The notes under the pieces: model-generated
Seen by the model: only the letters and a program-made list of their open reading frames with translations
What the model was told of the DNA's origin: nothing
Databases searched by the model: none
Shown: piece by piece, positions 1 to 8,098 of the stretch
Layout of the letters: every line of letters starts with the position of its first letter
Position numbering within the stretch: position 1 is the first letter of the stretch
Translations under genes and position numbers: made by a program
Assembly: GCA_013177815.1 (NCBI GenBank)
Contig: JABLXM010000005.1
Location: forward strand, 1 to 54,003
Reading direction: 5' to 3'
DNA from: Anaerolineae bacterium
Lineage (GTDB): Bacteria > Chloroflexota > Anaerolineae > Anaerolineales > Anaerolineaceae
Length of the DNA stretch: 54,003 bases

Positions 1-1
1 G

Positions 2-325
2 GCGCGCGAGTTGAGCGGGGAGCCCGACCTGGTGATCGCTTCGCAACCGACGCGCGGGCTGGATATTGGCGCGACCGAGTATGTGCGCACGCGCATGGTC
101 GAGGCGCGCGACAACGGCGCTGCCATCCTGCTCATTTCGACCGAGTTGGAGGAGGTGATGTCGGTCTCTGACCGCATTGCTGTCATCTATGAGGGCGAGA
201 TCATGGGTATCGTTCCCGCCAAGGGCGCGGATATTCACGAGTTGGGCGAGATGATGGCGGGTGTGCTGCGGGTGGGCGACCGCACTGCCAAGACTACTGA
301 AACGGAGGTTGCAAAAGCAGCATGA
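2..325 (+). CDS. Nucleoside/sugar-type ABC transporter ATPase, C-terminal fragment
   Basis: The gene enters from outside the window; only about the last 107 residues are present. They contain the end of the second nucleotide-binding domain of an RbsA/YufO-type double ATPase. The Walker B region reads LVIASQPTRGLD, where the usual catalytic Glu is Gln. That substitution is common in the second domain of this family. An H-loop-like stretch, ILLISTELEEV, has no His. The stop overlaps the next start (ATGA), so it is cotranscribed with the two permeases that follow. The membrane-side partner genes indicate a BMP-type purine nucleoside importer; the lipoprotein binding component must lie upstream. 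Sure of the family, less sure of the substrate. Confidence 0.9.
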   Translation, partial: ARELSGEPDLVIASQPTRGLDIGATEYVRTRMVEARDNGAAILLISTELEEVMSVSDRIAVIYEGEIMGIVPAKGADIHELGEMMAGVLRVGDRTAKTTETEVAKAA

Positions 326-1599
326 AAACACCATCCAAACTCGGTTCTGTCTGGCGCGATTACCTCGAACGCTCTTTCAGCCTCACCGTGCCTGCTGCTG
401 CGATCCTGGCGGCATTCGCGGTGAGCGGTTTGATCATCCTGGCGTGGGGCAGCGATCCCATTGCAGCGTTCGGTGCATTGTCCAGTGGCGCCTTTGGCAG
501 CCCTAATGCCATTGCGACCACGCTACAGCGCATGACGCCCTTGCTCTTCACCGGCTTGGCGGTGGCGTATGGCTACCGCGGCGGCTTCTTCAATATCGGC
601 GCTGAAGGGCAGTTGTACATGGGTGCCATGGCGGCGGTTTGGGTGGGCATCAATTTGCCCGATCTACCCCAAGCCATCTTGTTGCCATTGTGCATTCTCG
701 CCTCGGCATTGGCGGGTATGTTATGGGTGCTGCTGCCGGCGTACCTGAAATCACGGCGCGGCATCAATGAAGTGCTGACCACCTTGCTGCTGAACTATAT
801 CGCTATCCAGTGGTTCGAATATATCATCCGGGTGGATCATTTCCAGAAGGATGTCGTCATCTATGGCGGCGCAGAGGCAAATTGGAAGTTCATCAATTTC
901 CTTGGACTCAAGGATGCGGCACAGCCACATCCCAAGTCGCCGATGCTGGTGGACGCGACCTTCATGCCTTCGCTGCAAACGTTGGTGGAATCAAAATGGT
1001 TCACTGCGCTGTTCGGCAACGCCGCCTGGTACCATGACTTGCTCCAGGTGAATGCGCTGGACCGTATCACGCTGGCGCCGCTGCTGGGATGGCTGATGGC
1101 GCTGTTCATGTTCTTCCTGATGTTCAAGACGGTGACCGGTTACCGTTCGCGCGCGGTGGGCGCCAACCCCGAAGCAGCGCGCTTCATGGGCATCAACATC
1201 AAACAGACCCTCTTCAAGACCGCGCTGATCAGCGGTATGCTGGGCGGTTTGGCTGGCGGCATGGAGGTGCTGGGCACCCAGCACCGGGTCATACCCAACT
1301 TCCTCATTAATGCCGGTTTCGACGGCATCCCGGTGGCGCTGATTGGGCAATTGCACCCACTGGGGGCGGTATTGAGTTCGCTGTTCTTCGGTGCATTGCG
1401 CGCCGGCGCCAATAAGATGCAGGTCATCACTTCGGTGCCGGTTGCAGTGGTTTACGTCATCCAGTCGCTGGCGATCATTTTTGCCATTGCGGGTACGACT
1501 TTCGATATCGGGAATAAGCTGAAGAAACGCCGTATATCCCGCGAATCGGATGAGAAGAAAAAAATCGCTGCGGCAGATGGAGAGGTTTCCAATGCTTGA
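322..1599 (+). CDS. BMP-family nucleoside ABC transporter permease (first subunit)
   Basis: A 425-residue polytopic membrane protein of the branched-chain/ribose permease superfamily, closest in pattern to YufP/NupP-type nucleoside permeases. The central motif GGFFNIGAEGQLYMGAM (about residues 87-103) is the signature of this subunit. The EAA-like coupling stretch is GANPEAARFMGIN (about 280-292). The protein ends in a charged cytoplasmic tail rich in Lys, Arg and Glu. The start overlaps the ATPase stop by four bases and the end overlaps the second permease by eight, so translation is probably coupled. Family members import purine nucleosides; the deaminase genes downstream fit that. Confidence 0.93.
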   Translation: MKTPSKLGSVWRDYLERSFSLTVPAAAILAAFAVSGLIILAWGSDPIAAFGALSSGAFGSPNAIATTLQRMTPLLFTGLAVAYGYRGGFFNIGAEGQLYMGAMAAVWVGINLPDLPQAILLPLCILASALAGMLWVLLPAYLKSRRGINEVLTTLLLNYIAIQWFEYIIRVDHFQKDVVIYGGAEANWKFINFLGLKDAAQPHPKSPMLVDATFMPSLQTLVESKWFTALFGNAAWYHDLLQVNALDRITLAPLLGWLMALFMFFLMFKTVTGYRSRAVGANPEAARFMGINIKQTLFKTALISGMLGGLAGGMEVLGTQHRVIPNFLINAGFDGIPVALIGQLHPLGAVLSSLFFGALRAGANKMQVITSVPVAVVYVIQSLAIIFAIAGTTFDIGNKLKKRRISRESDEKKKIAAADGEVSNA

Positions 1600-2548
1600 A
1601 CAATTCGGATCCATCTTTTTGGACGTGAATTTTTACACGGCGGTCGTTCGCATGGCGACCCCGATCATTCTTGCTGCGATGGGTAGTATCTTTGCGGAAC
1701 GCTCTGGCGTGGTCATGTTCAGCATGGAAGGCATGATGTTGATGGGCACGGTGGGCGGGATCATCGGTAGCGGCGTCACCGGTAATGTTTACCTGGGTTT
1801 GCTGACGGCAATGTTGTTTGGCATGGCAATTGGCTTGGTCTATGCGATCGTGGCGGTTTCGGTCGGTGCGCACCAAATTGTGACCAGCGTGGGCTTGAAC
1901 CTGGGCGCACTGGGGCTGACCGCCATCCTGTATGCGCTGACCTTCACGCGCGGTGATGAGATCATTCAAACCGTCATCCAGGTGCCAGGTCTATCAGCCT
2001 GGAAGATCCCCCTGTTGGGCGATATCCCTTTCATCGGTCCGGTGTTCTTCGATCATTTGCCGCTGGTCTACCTGGGCTACCTGACCCTGCCATTGGTATG
2101 GTTCGTCCTGTACAGGACTACCTGGGGCTTGAAGGTGCGCGCAGTGGGTGACCATCCACACGCCGCCGATACTGTTGGGATTAGCGTGCAAAAAGTGCGC
2201 TATGCCGCCATCCTGATCGCCGGCGCGTTCTCGGGTCTTTCGGGCGCCTATATCTCGATCGGGCTACTCAACTCATACATGGAAAACATGACGGCAGGGC
2301 GCGGTTTCATTGCCTATACTGCCATTGTGTTCGGCAAGTGGGAACCGGTTGGCGTCTTCCTGGGCTCGGTGTTGTTTGGAGCGGCAGACGCATTGCAGTT
2401 GCGGGTCAAGGCTGCCATTCCGGTCATTCCATACCAGTTCCTGGTGATGGTGCCCTACGTTGTCACCCTGATCGCCTTGATTTCAGTTGTTGGGCGCGCG
2501 AACTGGCCAGCCGCCTCCGGGCTTCCGTATAAGCGGGAGGAAAGTTAG
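1592..2548 (+). CDS. BMP-family nucleoside ABC transporter permease (second subunit)
   Basis: A 318-residue membrane protein, the YufQ/NupQ-type partner of the preceding permease. It has the typical N-terminal motif IFAERSGVVMFSMEGMML and the coupling stretch AVGDHPHAADTVGIS (about residues 180-195). I start it at the ATG inside the end of the previous gene, because GGAGAGG lies just upstream and an upstream in-frame ATG would add only a charged, non-conserved 14 residues. It ends the transporter operon; hairpins at 2585-2701 follow before the next gene. Confidence 0.93.
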   Translation: MLEQFGSIFLDVNFYTAVVRMATPIILAAMGSIFAERSGVVMFSMEGMMLMGTVGGIIGSGVTGNVYLGLLTAMLFGMAIGLVYAIVAVSVGAHQIVTSVGLNLGALGLTAILYALTFTRGDEIIQTVIQVPGLSAWKIPLLGDIPFIGPVFFDHLPLVYLGYLTLPLVWFVLYRTTWGLKVRAVGDHPHAADTVGISVQKVRYAAILIAGAFSGLSGAYISIGLLNSYMENMTAGRGFIAYTAIVFGKWEPVGVFLGSVLFGAADALQLRVKAAIPVIPYQFLVMVPYVVTLIALISVVGRANWPAASGLPYKREES

Positions 2549-2584
2549 TTGTATATCATTCAGACAAGATGAGTTGAACGGTGA

Positions 2585-2620
2585 GGGTGGTGTTTCCCGA
2601 TCATTTGGGAAACACTACCC
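2585..2620 (+). terminator. 14-bp hairpin after the transporter operon
   Basis: The arms 2585-2598 and 2607-2620 pair over 14 positions with one G-U pair and an 8-base loop. The core GTGTTTCCC/GGGAAACAC is perfect. There is no T-run directly after it, so it may be a 3'-end stabiliser of the permease mRNA or part of the leader of the next gene rather than a classical terminator. Confidence 0.55.
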
Positions 2621-2670
2621 CAGCCGCCGCAGCAAACTTAACAAACGATTGCACCTGTACGTGTTGGACC

Positions 2671-2701
2671 ACCGGCAGCTCACCTGGGTTGCCGGTTTTT
2701 T
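2671..2701 (+). terminator. Intrinsic terminator or leader attenuator before the aldo/keto reductase
   Basis: The stem ACCGGCA (2671-2677) / TGCCGGT (2690-2696) is followed directly by a run of six T. It sits only about 33 bases before the next start codon. It therefore either ends transporter transcription or acts as a conditional terminator in the leader of the aldo/keto reductase gene. The terminator loop base-pairs with 2711-2716 (ACCTGG with CCAGGT), which would allow a competing fold. Confidence 0.65.
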
Positions 2702-2734
2702 AAACTGTGACCAGGTAAAAAAAAGGAGTGAATG

Positions 2735-3754
2735 ATGGAATACAGGCGTCTGGGGAATAGCATTCTCAAAGTCAGTGAACTCTCATTTGGGGCGTGGGAG
2801 ACGATCGGGCGGGTGGACTTCGACACCTCGCGCGAATTGATGCTGGCGGCGTACGAGGCGGGGGTAAATCACTTCGACAATGCCGATGAGTACAGCGGCA
2901 AGGGCAATGCAGAAGAGGTGATGGGTAAGATCATCAAAGAAATGAAGCGCAGCGATATCATCATCTCCAGCAAGGTCTTCTGGGATGTTGGTCCGGGTCC
3001 CAACGACCGCGGGCTCTCGCGCAAGCACATCGTCGAGACGGTCAACGCCTCGCTCAAGAACATGGATGTCGAGTACCTGGATTTCTTCTACTGCCATCGC
3101 TACGAGGCAGCCGTCATTCAGCAAACCGACCCCAACCTGGAGGAGGTGGTGCGTGCCATGGATGACCTGGTGCACCAGGGCAAGATCCTGTACTGGGGCA
3201 CTTCGTGCTGGACATCTTTCCAACTGGCGAAAGCCTATAACCTGGCGGAGCGTTTCAACGCCTACAAGCCGGCAGTGGAGCAGCCGCAGTACAATATGTT
3301 CACCCGTGAGGCGGTGGAGAAGGACCTGGCGCCGGCGGCGCGCGAACTGGGCTTCGGCATTGTCACCTGGAGCCCGCTGTTGAATGGCATCCTGACCGGT
3401 AAGTACAATGATGGCATCCCCGCGGATAGCCGGCTGGCAGACCCGCACTTCACCTGGCTGGAATTCGACCGCATGCTCACGCCTGAACGCATCGAGAAGG
3501 TGAAGCAACTGACCGAACTGGCGGGCGACCTGGGAGGCTCGATGGCGCAACTGGCGATCGCCTGGCTGCTGCGGGTGCCGGAGGTGACCAGCGTCATCCT
3601 GGGCGCCAGCAAGGTCAGTCAATTAAAGGAAAACTTCAAGGCGCTGGACCTGGCAAAGAAGCTAACCCCCGAAGTGCTGGCGCGCATCGAGGAAATACTG
3701 GGCAACAACCCTTGCCCGGAAGAGTTTGCACCCGAAAAACCGTTCTTCGATTGA
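2735..3754 (+). CDS. Aldo/keto reductase
   Basis: A 339-residue (beta/alpha)8 NAD(P)H-dependent oxidoreductase resembling the voltage-gated-channel beta-subunit (AKR6) and YghZ group. Visible motifs are MEYRRLGNSILKVSELSFGAW at the N-terminus, the catalytic Asp-Tyr region HFDNADEYSGKGNAEE, the Lys in IISSKVFW and the His in FFYCHRYE. The cofactor-binding region near the C-terminus reads VILGASKVSQLKENF. Two ATGs lie in tandem; I take the second (2735) because GGAG is then at a normal spacing. It likely reduces a sugar or carbonyl intermediate of the neighbouring catabolic genes, which is inference from context. Confidence 0.9.
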   Translation: MEYRRLGNSILKVSELSFGAWETIGRVDFDTSRELMLAAYEAGVNHFDNADEYSGKGNAEEVMGKIIKEMKRSDIIISSKVFWDVGPGPNDRGLSRKHIVETVNASLKNMDVEYLDFFYCHRYEAAVIQQTDPNLEEVVRAMDDLVHQGKILYWGTSCWTSFQLAKAYNLAERFNAYKPAVEQPQYNMFTREAVEKDLAPAARELGFGIVTWSPLLNGILTGKYNDGIPADSRLADPHFTWLEFDRMLTPERIEKVKQLTELAGDLGGSMAQLAIAWLLRVPEVTSVILGASKVSQLKENFKALDLAKKLTPEVLARIEEILGNNPCPEEFAPEKPFFD

Positions 3755-3763
3755 GGCAAGCCA

Positions 3764-5221
3764 ATGCCAGTATTTTCCCCCAGACGATTTCAGATGGCGC
3801 ACTTGCCGGTTGAGCGTGATTCCAACCTGCCGGTGCGCACTTTTACGGCGCTGGAACGCACTGCCAAAGGGGTGTTGTTCGGCTGCCGCATGTGCGGCAA
3901 TTGCATCCTGCAGGAGACAGCCTTCATCTGCCCGATGACCTGCGCCAAGGGGCTGCGCAACGGCTTTTGCGGCGAAGCCACGGCGGAACGCTGCGTGGTG
4001 GACGCATCGCGACCGTGCACCTGGCGGTTGATCTTCGAGCGCTCGGAACGCATGGGGCGCATGGATAAACTGCTGGAAGTCAATGCGCCCATCAACGGCG
4101 CGCAAGCGGGGCATTCCGCCTGGCTGCCGTTCATCAAATTCTGGCGCGAACGCGGTCAGCCGGTGCTGACCGACCTGCTGGCAAACCGGGATAAGTTCTG
4201 GCGGGAATGGGACGCGCTGTGCTACGGTTTCCGCCAGCCGGATTGGTGGCAGAGCGATGCCGACTATCACCCGCCGGCGTACAATACTGCTATATCGCGC
4301 CTGGAACTCGAACTGCAACAAAAGCCTTTCATCGTGACTGCCGAGATCGAACCACCCGGCGACAGCGCAACGGACGACCTGCAGAAGAAATGCCAATTGC
4401 TCAATAAATACGTGATCAGCGTCAACTTCTCGGATAATGCCTTCGCCACCAGCCGTATGAGTAGCCTGGCGTGCTGCGTTCATTGCCTGGAGGCGGGCGG
4501 CGAGGCAGTGTTGCAGATGCAGGCACGCGACCGCAGCCGCAACGGCATCCTCTCGGACGTGATCGGCGCCTCGGCGCTGGGGGTGCGCAATATCCTGTGC
4601 CTGGGCGGTGACTATCACAACAAGACGCCGCAGGTCTTCCCCTGCCAGCCGGAGCAATTCGACATCGATGCGGTGCAGATGCTGTGGATGCTGCGCCGGC
4701 TGCGCGATGAGGGCAGGATGGCGGACGGGCGCGAGATCGAGAATCGCCCGCGCTATTTCCTGGGTGCGGCGGGCGCACCCTTCACGCTCAAGGCAGAGTA
4801 CAGCGCGCTGCGCATGGAGAAAAAGGTCAACGCCGGGGCACAGTTCATCCAGACCCAGATGGTCTTCGACCTCGAGGCGTTCAATACCTGGATGGCAGCC
4901 TGCGATAAACGCGGGCTGCTGGATAAAGCCGCTTTCCTGGCTGGGGTCTATCCGCTGCGCAGCGCCGAGGAGGCGCATGCGTTGGCGGCTGAGCCGGGTG
5001 TGACCATCCCGGAGGAGATCATACAACGCATGGAGGCGGCTTTCGTGCGCGATAGCCACGGCTGCGCCGGCGCATGTGAGCACCAGGAGGTCGAGGGGCG
5101 GCTGATTGCGGTGGAACTGATGCACCAATTGCGCGAGATGCCCGGCGTGCGCGGTGTGCACTTGATGGTCGGCGGGCAGGAGTCGGTTGTGCCGGTGTTG
5201 CTCGAAGAGGCGGGGTGGTGA
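3764..5221 (+). CDS. Methylenetetrahydrofolate reductase-like protein with N-terminal Cys-rich domain
   Basis: A 485-residue protein with two parts. Residues about 40-110 form the Cys-rich domain named for MTHFR C-termini (motifs GCRMCGNC, CPMTCAKG, GFCG), here at the N-terminus. Residues about 185-480 form a MetF-like TIM barrel beginning FIVTAEIEPP and containing NILCLGGD and GAQFIQTQMVFD. MetF reduces methylene-THF to methyl-THF; proteins with this architecture occur in acetogen-like and methyl-group-degrading bacteria, where the Cys-rich part is thought to pass electrons. No methyltransferase is beside it. It follows the reductase gene by nine bases and is probably in the same transcript. 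Confidence 0.85.
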   Translation: MPVFSPRRFQMAHLPVERDSNLPVRTFTALERTAKGVLFGCRMCGNCILQETAFICPMTCAKGLRNGFCGEATAERCVVDASRPCTWRLIFERSERMGRMDKLLEVNAPINGAQAGHSAWLPFIKFWRERGQPVLTDLLANRDKFWREWDALCYGFRQPDWWQSDADYHPPAYNTAISRLELELQQKPFIVTAEIEPPGDSATDDLQKKCQLLNKYVISVNFSDNAFATSRMSSLACCVHCLEAGGEAVLQMQARDRSRNGILSDVIGASALGVRNILCLGGDYHNKTPQVFPCQPEQFDIDAVQMLWMLRRLRDEGRMADGREIENRPRYFLGAAGAPFTLKAEYSALRMEKKVNAGAQFIQTQMVFDLEAFNTWMAACDKRGLLDKAAFLAGVYPLRSAEEAHALAAEPGVTIPEEIIQRMEAAFVRDSHGCAGACEHQEVEGRLIAVELMHQLREMPGVRGVHLMVGGQESVVPVLLEEAGW

Positions 5222-5247
5222 AAGGGAATAGTGAACAGAGACAAGTC

Positions 5248-5272
5248 AACTAGTCGATTAGTCGACCGGTCG
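5248..5272. repeat. Short AGTCGA-type intergenic repeat
   Basis: The 86-base gap between the MTHFR-like gene and the next oxidase holds three imperfect copies of an AGTCGA-like unit (CTAGTCGATTAGTCGACCGG). A related AGTCGG/AGTCGA stretch appears near 16,690, so this is a small dispersed intergenic sequence. No promoter is evident. Confidence 0.4.
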
Positions 5273-5307
5273 CCACTCACCAATTACGCTATGGGCACGA
5301 TTCAACC

Positions 5308-6495
5308 ATGACCGACATCCTCATCATCGGCGGCGGGTTCGCGGGGACGGCTTTGGCGTACTTTCTCGCCAGGGCAGGTGCTGTCGTGACGTTGCTGGAA
5401 GCGGGTGTCATCGGTGGCGGCACCTCGGCGGCGTGCGCCGGCAGGGTGCAGATCATCGAAAGCGAGACCGAAGTCTACCTGGATATGGTGTTGGCAGGTT
5501 TTGCACGCCTGCAAACCCTGGAGGATGAACTGGAAACCGACCTGGAGTGGCGCTTGCCGGGTCACCTGACTGTGTTGAGCAACCCACAGCAGTGGCGTCA
5601 GTACGAGCGGCTGGTGGCGCGGCTGCGCGCGCGGGGTGTTCCGGCGGAGATGCTGGACGGGCAATCTTTGCGTGTGGCTGAACCGTTGCTGGGCGCGGAG
5701 GGCGCACTGGGGGCGGCGTATTCGCACGAGGGGCACCTCAACCCGTTCAAGTTGTGCGCCGGGTTGGCGCGCGCCGCGCGCCGTCTCGGTGTCCGCGTGC
5801 TCACCCAAACACCGGTGACGGGGTTCGAGCAGCAGGGTGGGCGCATTCGCGCGGTGTTGGCTGGTGGACAACGGTACGAGGCGGACGCGATCGTGCTGGC
5901 GGCTGGCGCCTGGTCGGGCGGGCTGGCGGCACAAGCCGGTGGACAGTTCCCGATGAAATTCAGCCATGCTGAAGCCATCGTCAGCGAGAAACTGCCACCG
6001 CTGCTCAACCACCATATCGGCATGTCCGGCTTCTATGAAGCGGTGCACGGCGACGCCCGCACGGTCACGCTGGGAATTGGGCAGCACCCGGGCGGCAGCC
6101 TGCTGATCTCCAACGCGGTGCAACAGGCGCAGGCAATCGACCGCACCAGCACGGATTGGGGCATGCCGGCGGTGGCGCGCGCGGCGCAAGCCTGTTTTCC
6201 GCGCCTGGCGGGGGTGCGCATCCTGCGCACCTGGTCGGCGCCCAGCCCGTTCTTGCCGGATTTCCTGCCGGCGCTGGGTTGGCTGCCCGGCTTCGACAAC
6301 CTGTATGTGGCGGCGGGTTTTCACCTGGCAATCCCGACCATCCCGTTACTGACCGAGGCGGCGGCGGCGCACATTCTGGAGGGCGTGGTTTCGTCCTGGT
6401 TGGCGGGCTTCGAGCCAGGGCGCTTCGCCGGACGGGAAAGAGCCAATGGTTCAGAGGATACGGAGAATGAACGCGGAGAAAAGAGTAAAGAGTGA
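5308..6495 (+). CDS. DAO-family FAD-dependent oxidoreductase
   Basis: A 395-residue flavoprotein of the D-amino-acid/glycine/sarcosine oxidase fold. The dinucleotide-binding motif is ILIIGGGFAGTALAYFLARAG (residues about 4-24), and the second FAD contact is VLAAGAWSGGLA. The C-terminal FAD-binding stretch reads NLYVAAGFHLAIPTIP. It probably oxidises a secondary amine or amino acid; the substrate cannot be told. The last 20 or so residues (after RFAGRERA) are highly polar and are encoded by repeat-like DNA (CGGAGAATGAACGCGGAGAA), so the original C-terminus was probably replaced by intergenic repeat sequence. It is related to the oxidase at 12364 but clearly diverged. Confidence 0.88.
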   Translation: MTDILIIGGGFAGTALAYFLARAGAVVTLLEAGVIGGGTSAACAGRVQIIESETEVYLDMVLAGFARLQTLEDELETDLEWRLPGHLTVLSNPQQWRQYERLVARLRARGVPAEMLDGQSLRVAEPLLGAEGALGAAYSHEGHLNPFKLCAGLARAARRLGVRVLTQTPVTGFEQQGGRIRAVLAGGQRYEADAIVLAAGAWSGGLAAQAGGQFPMKFSHAEAIVSEKLPPLLNHHIGMSGFYEAVHGDARTVTLGIGQHPGGSLLISNAVQQAQAIDRTSTDWGMPAVARAAQACFPRLAGVRILRTWSAPSPFLPDFLPALGWLPGFDNLYVAAGFHLAIPTIPLLTEAAAAHILEGVVSSWLAGFEPGRFAGRERANGSEDTENERGEKSKE

Positions 6496-6645
6496 AAAGT
6501 AAAAGTAGAAAGTAATAAGTGAAAAGAGAAAAAAAGAAAAAAGAAAAATAAAAAATGAAAAGTGGAAAGCGGAAAGGTGAACATGGTATGCCGGGTTATG
6601 TACGACAGTCGACTTTTTACCCTTTTCTTTTTATTCTTTTCTCCC
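6496..6645. repeat. Homopurine tract with downstream homopyrimidine inverted partner
   Basis: From about 6473 to 6580 the + strand is almost entirely A and G, interrupted by a few T. From 6614 to 6643 it turns into a T/C-rich stretch whose reverse complement closely resembles 6526-6555, so the two can pair as an imperfect 30-bp stem. The stretch lies just before the ribosome binding site of the next gene (GGGAGGTG at 6646-6653). No gene is visible in it. Confidence 0.6.
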
Positions 6646-6658
6646 GGGAGGTGAATGG

Positions 6659-8098
6659 ATGATGGAAAACCAACAAACTTTGCGCGGGGCGATTGCCTAC
6701 AACGACCTGGTGGCGGCGGTGGGGGCAGGCAACGTCTCACGCAACCCGGTCGAACTTCAGGCGTACCTGGGCGACGCCTCTTTCTTGGGCATGGTGATGC
6801 CCAAGCACAAACTGCGCATAGATATGCCAGACTTCATCGTCTTTCCTGAAACGACCGAACAAACCGCCGAGGTGTTGCGGCTGGCGAACGTCCACAAACT
6901 GCCGGTCACTCCCTATTGTGGTGGGGCGGGAGTGCAGGGCGCGGCGGTGCCGCTCTACGGCGGCATCGTGTTGGATGTCAAGAAGATGGATAAGATCCTG
7001 GCGATCGATGAGACCAACCTGACCGTCACTTGCCAGAGCGGCATGATCGGGCAAACACTGGAATGGGCGCTCAACGCCAAAGGCTATACCTACGCCCACA
7101 TCCCGCAGTCCAGCTACTGCTCGGGTATTGGCGGCTTCCTGGCTGGGCACTCTGCCGGCGTGCTTTCCACCAAGTACGGCAAGATTGCCAGCATGGTGCT
7201 GGGCATGGAGGTGGTATTGCCGACCGGCAGGGTCATCCGCACGCGGGCGGTGCCGCAATCCGCCGCCGGACCCAACCTCAATCACCTTTTCATCGGCTCG
7301 GAAGGCACACTGGGTGTCATCACCGAAGCCACGCTGACCATTCACCCATTGCCGGAGGTACGCCAGTTCCGCAGTTATGTCTTCCCCGACCTGCATGCCG
7401 CCTTCGAAGCCGCCCGCAAGATCATGCGGCGCGGATTGGTGCCCGGCACGCTACGCATATCCGACCTGGTGGAGAGCCTGGAGTTCTACAAACAGGATGG
7501 CTCGTTCATGACATTGTCGTTCGACGGCTTCAAGGAGCTGGTGGATTTGCAGGAACGTGAAGCCATGGCGATCGCCAGGGCTGAAGGCGGCAAGGATCTC
7601 GGTCCGGAGCCGGGCGAGCGTTGGTGGCAGCACCGCTTCACCTCGGTTTACCCCAAGGACCAGGGAACACCACTGGACATGGGCAGGCACACGTTCAACG
7701 TCGGTAACGTCATCGAGACTGCCGGTTCGTTCACTTACCTGGAAGCGATCCATCAGGAGATGGGGGAAGCGGTCACGCGCATCCCGGGCACCACCTTCAA
7801 GGCGCACTTTTCGCACTGGTACAAGACCGGCGGCATGATGTATCCCTATGTCGTCAACAGCGGTGCCGCCAGCGACGAGGAGATGGTCGACCGCTACTTT
7901 GAGTTGCACCGCGCGGCGGTGGGCGCCGTGCTGCGGCTGGGTGGTACCATCACCCATCACCATGGCGTCGGACTGACACTGCGCGGCTTCATGCCACGGG
8001 AGTTCGGCGCGTCCTTCGAGGCGCTGCAAACCATCAAACACGCGCTCGACCCCAACAATATCATGAATCCCGGCAAACTGGGCTTCGAAGGGAGATGA
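6659..8098 (+). CDS. FAD-binding oxidase/dehydrogenase, GlcD-like
   Basis: A 479-residue flavoprotein of the vanillyl-alcohol-oxidase/PCMH fold. FAD-binding motifs are visible: VTPYCGGAGVQGAAVP (about 80-95) and the VTCQSGMIGQTLEWAL and GGFLAGHSAGVLSTKYG stretches. It ends in the family signature LDPNNIMNPGKLG. GlcD oxidises glycolate; relatives oxidise D-lactate, alkyl-glycerone phosphate and other 2-hydroxyacids. The start uses the strong site GGGAGGTG. The stop overlaps the Fe-S partner gene by four bases, so the two form a complex as GlcD and GlcF do. Which 2-hydroxyacid is used here is unknown. Confidence 0.9.
   Translation: MMENQQTLRGAIAYNDLVAAVGAGNVSRNPVELQAYLGDASFLGMVMPKHKLRIDMPDFIVFPETTEQTAEVLRLANVHKLPVTPYCGGAGVQGAAVPLYGGIVLDVKKMDKILAIDETNLTVTCQSGMIGQTLEWALNAKGYTYAHIPQSSYCSGIGGFLAGHSAGVLSTKYGKIASMVLGMEVVLPTGRVIRTRAVPQSAAGPNLNHLFIGSEGTLGVITEATLTIHPLPEVRQFRSYVFPDLHAAFEAARKIMRRGLVPGTLRISDLVESLEFYKQDGSFMTLSFDGFKELVDLQEREAMAIARAEGGKDLGPEPGERWWQHRFTSVYPKDQGTPLDMGRHTFNVGNVIETAGSFTYLEAIHQEMGEAVTRIPGTTFKAHFSHWYKTGGMMYPYVVNSGAASDEEMVDRYFELHRAAVGAVLRLGGTITHHHGVGLTLRGFMPREFGASFEALQTIKHALDPNNIMNPGKLGFEGR

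Noticed and set aside
3662-5161. A 499-residue minus-strand frame opposite the MTHFR-like gene
   Set aside because: Shadow frame; the plus-strand protein has clear family motifs.
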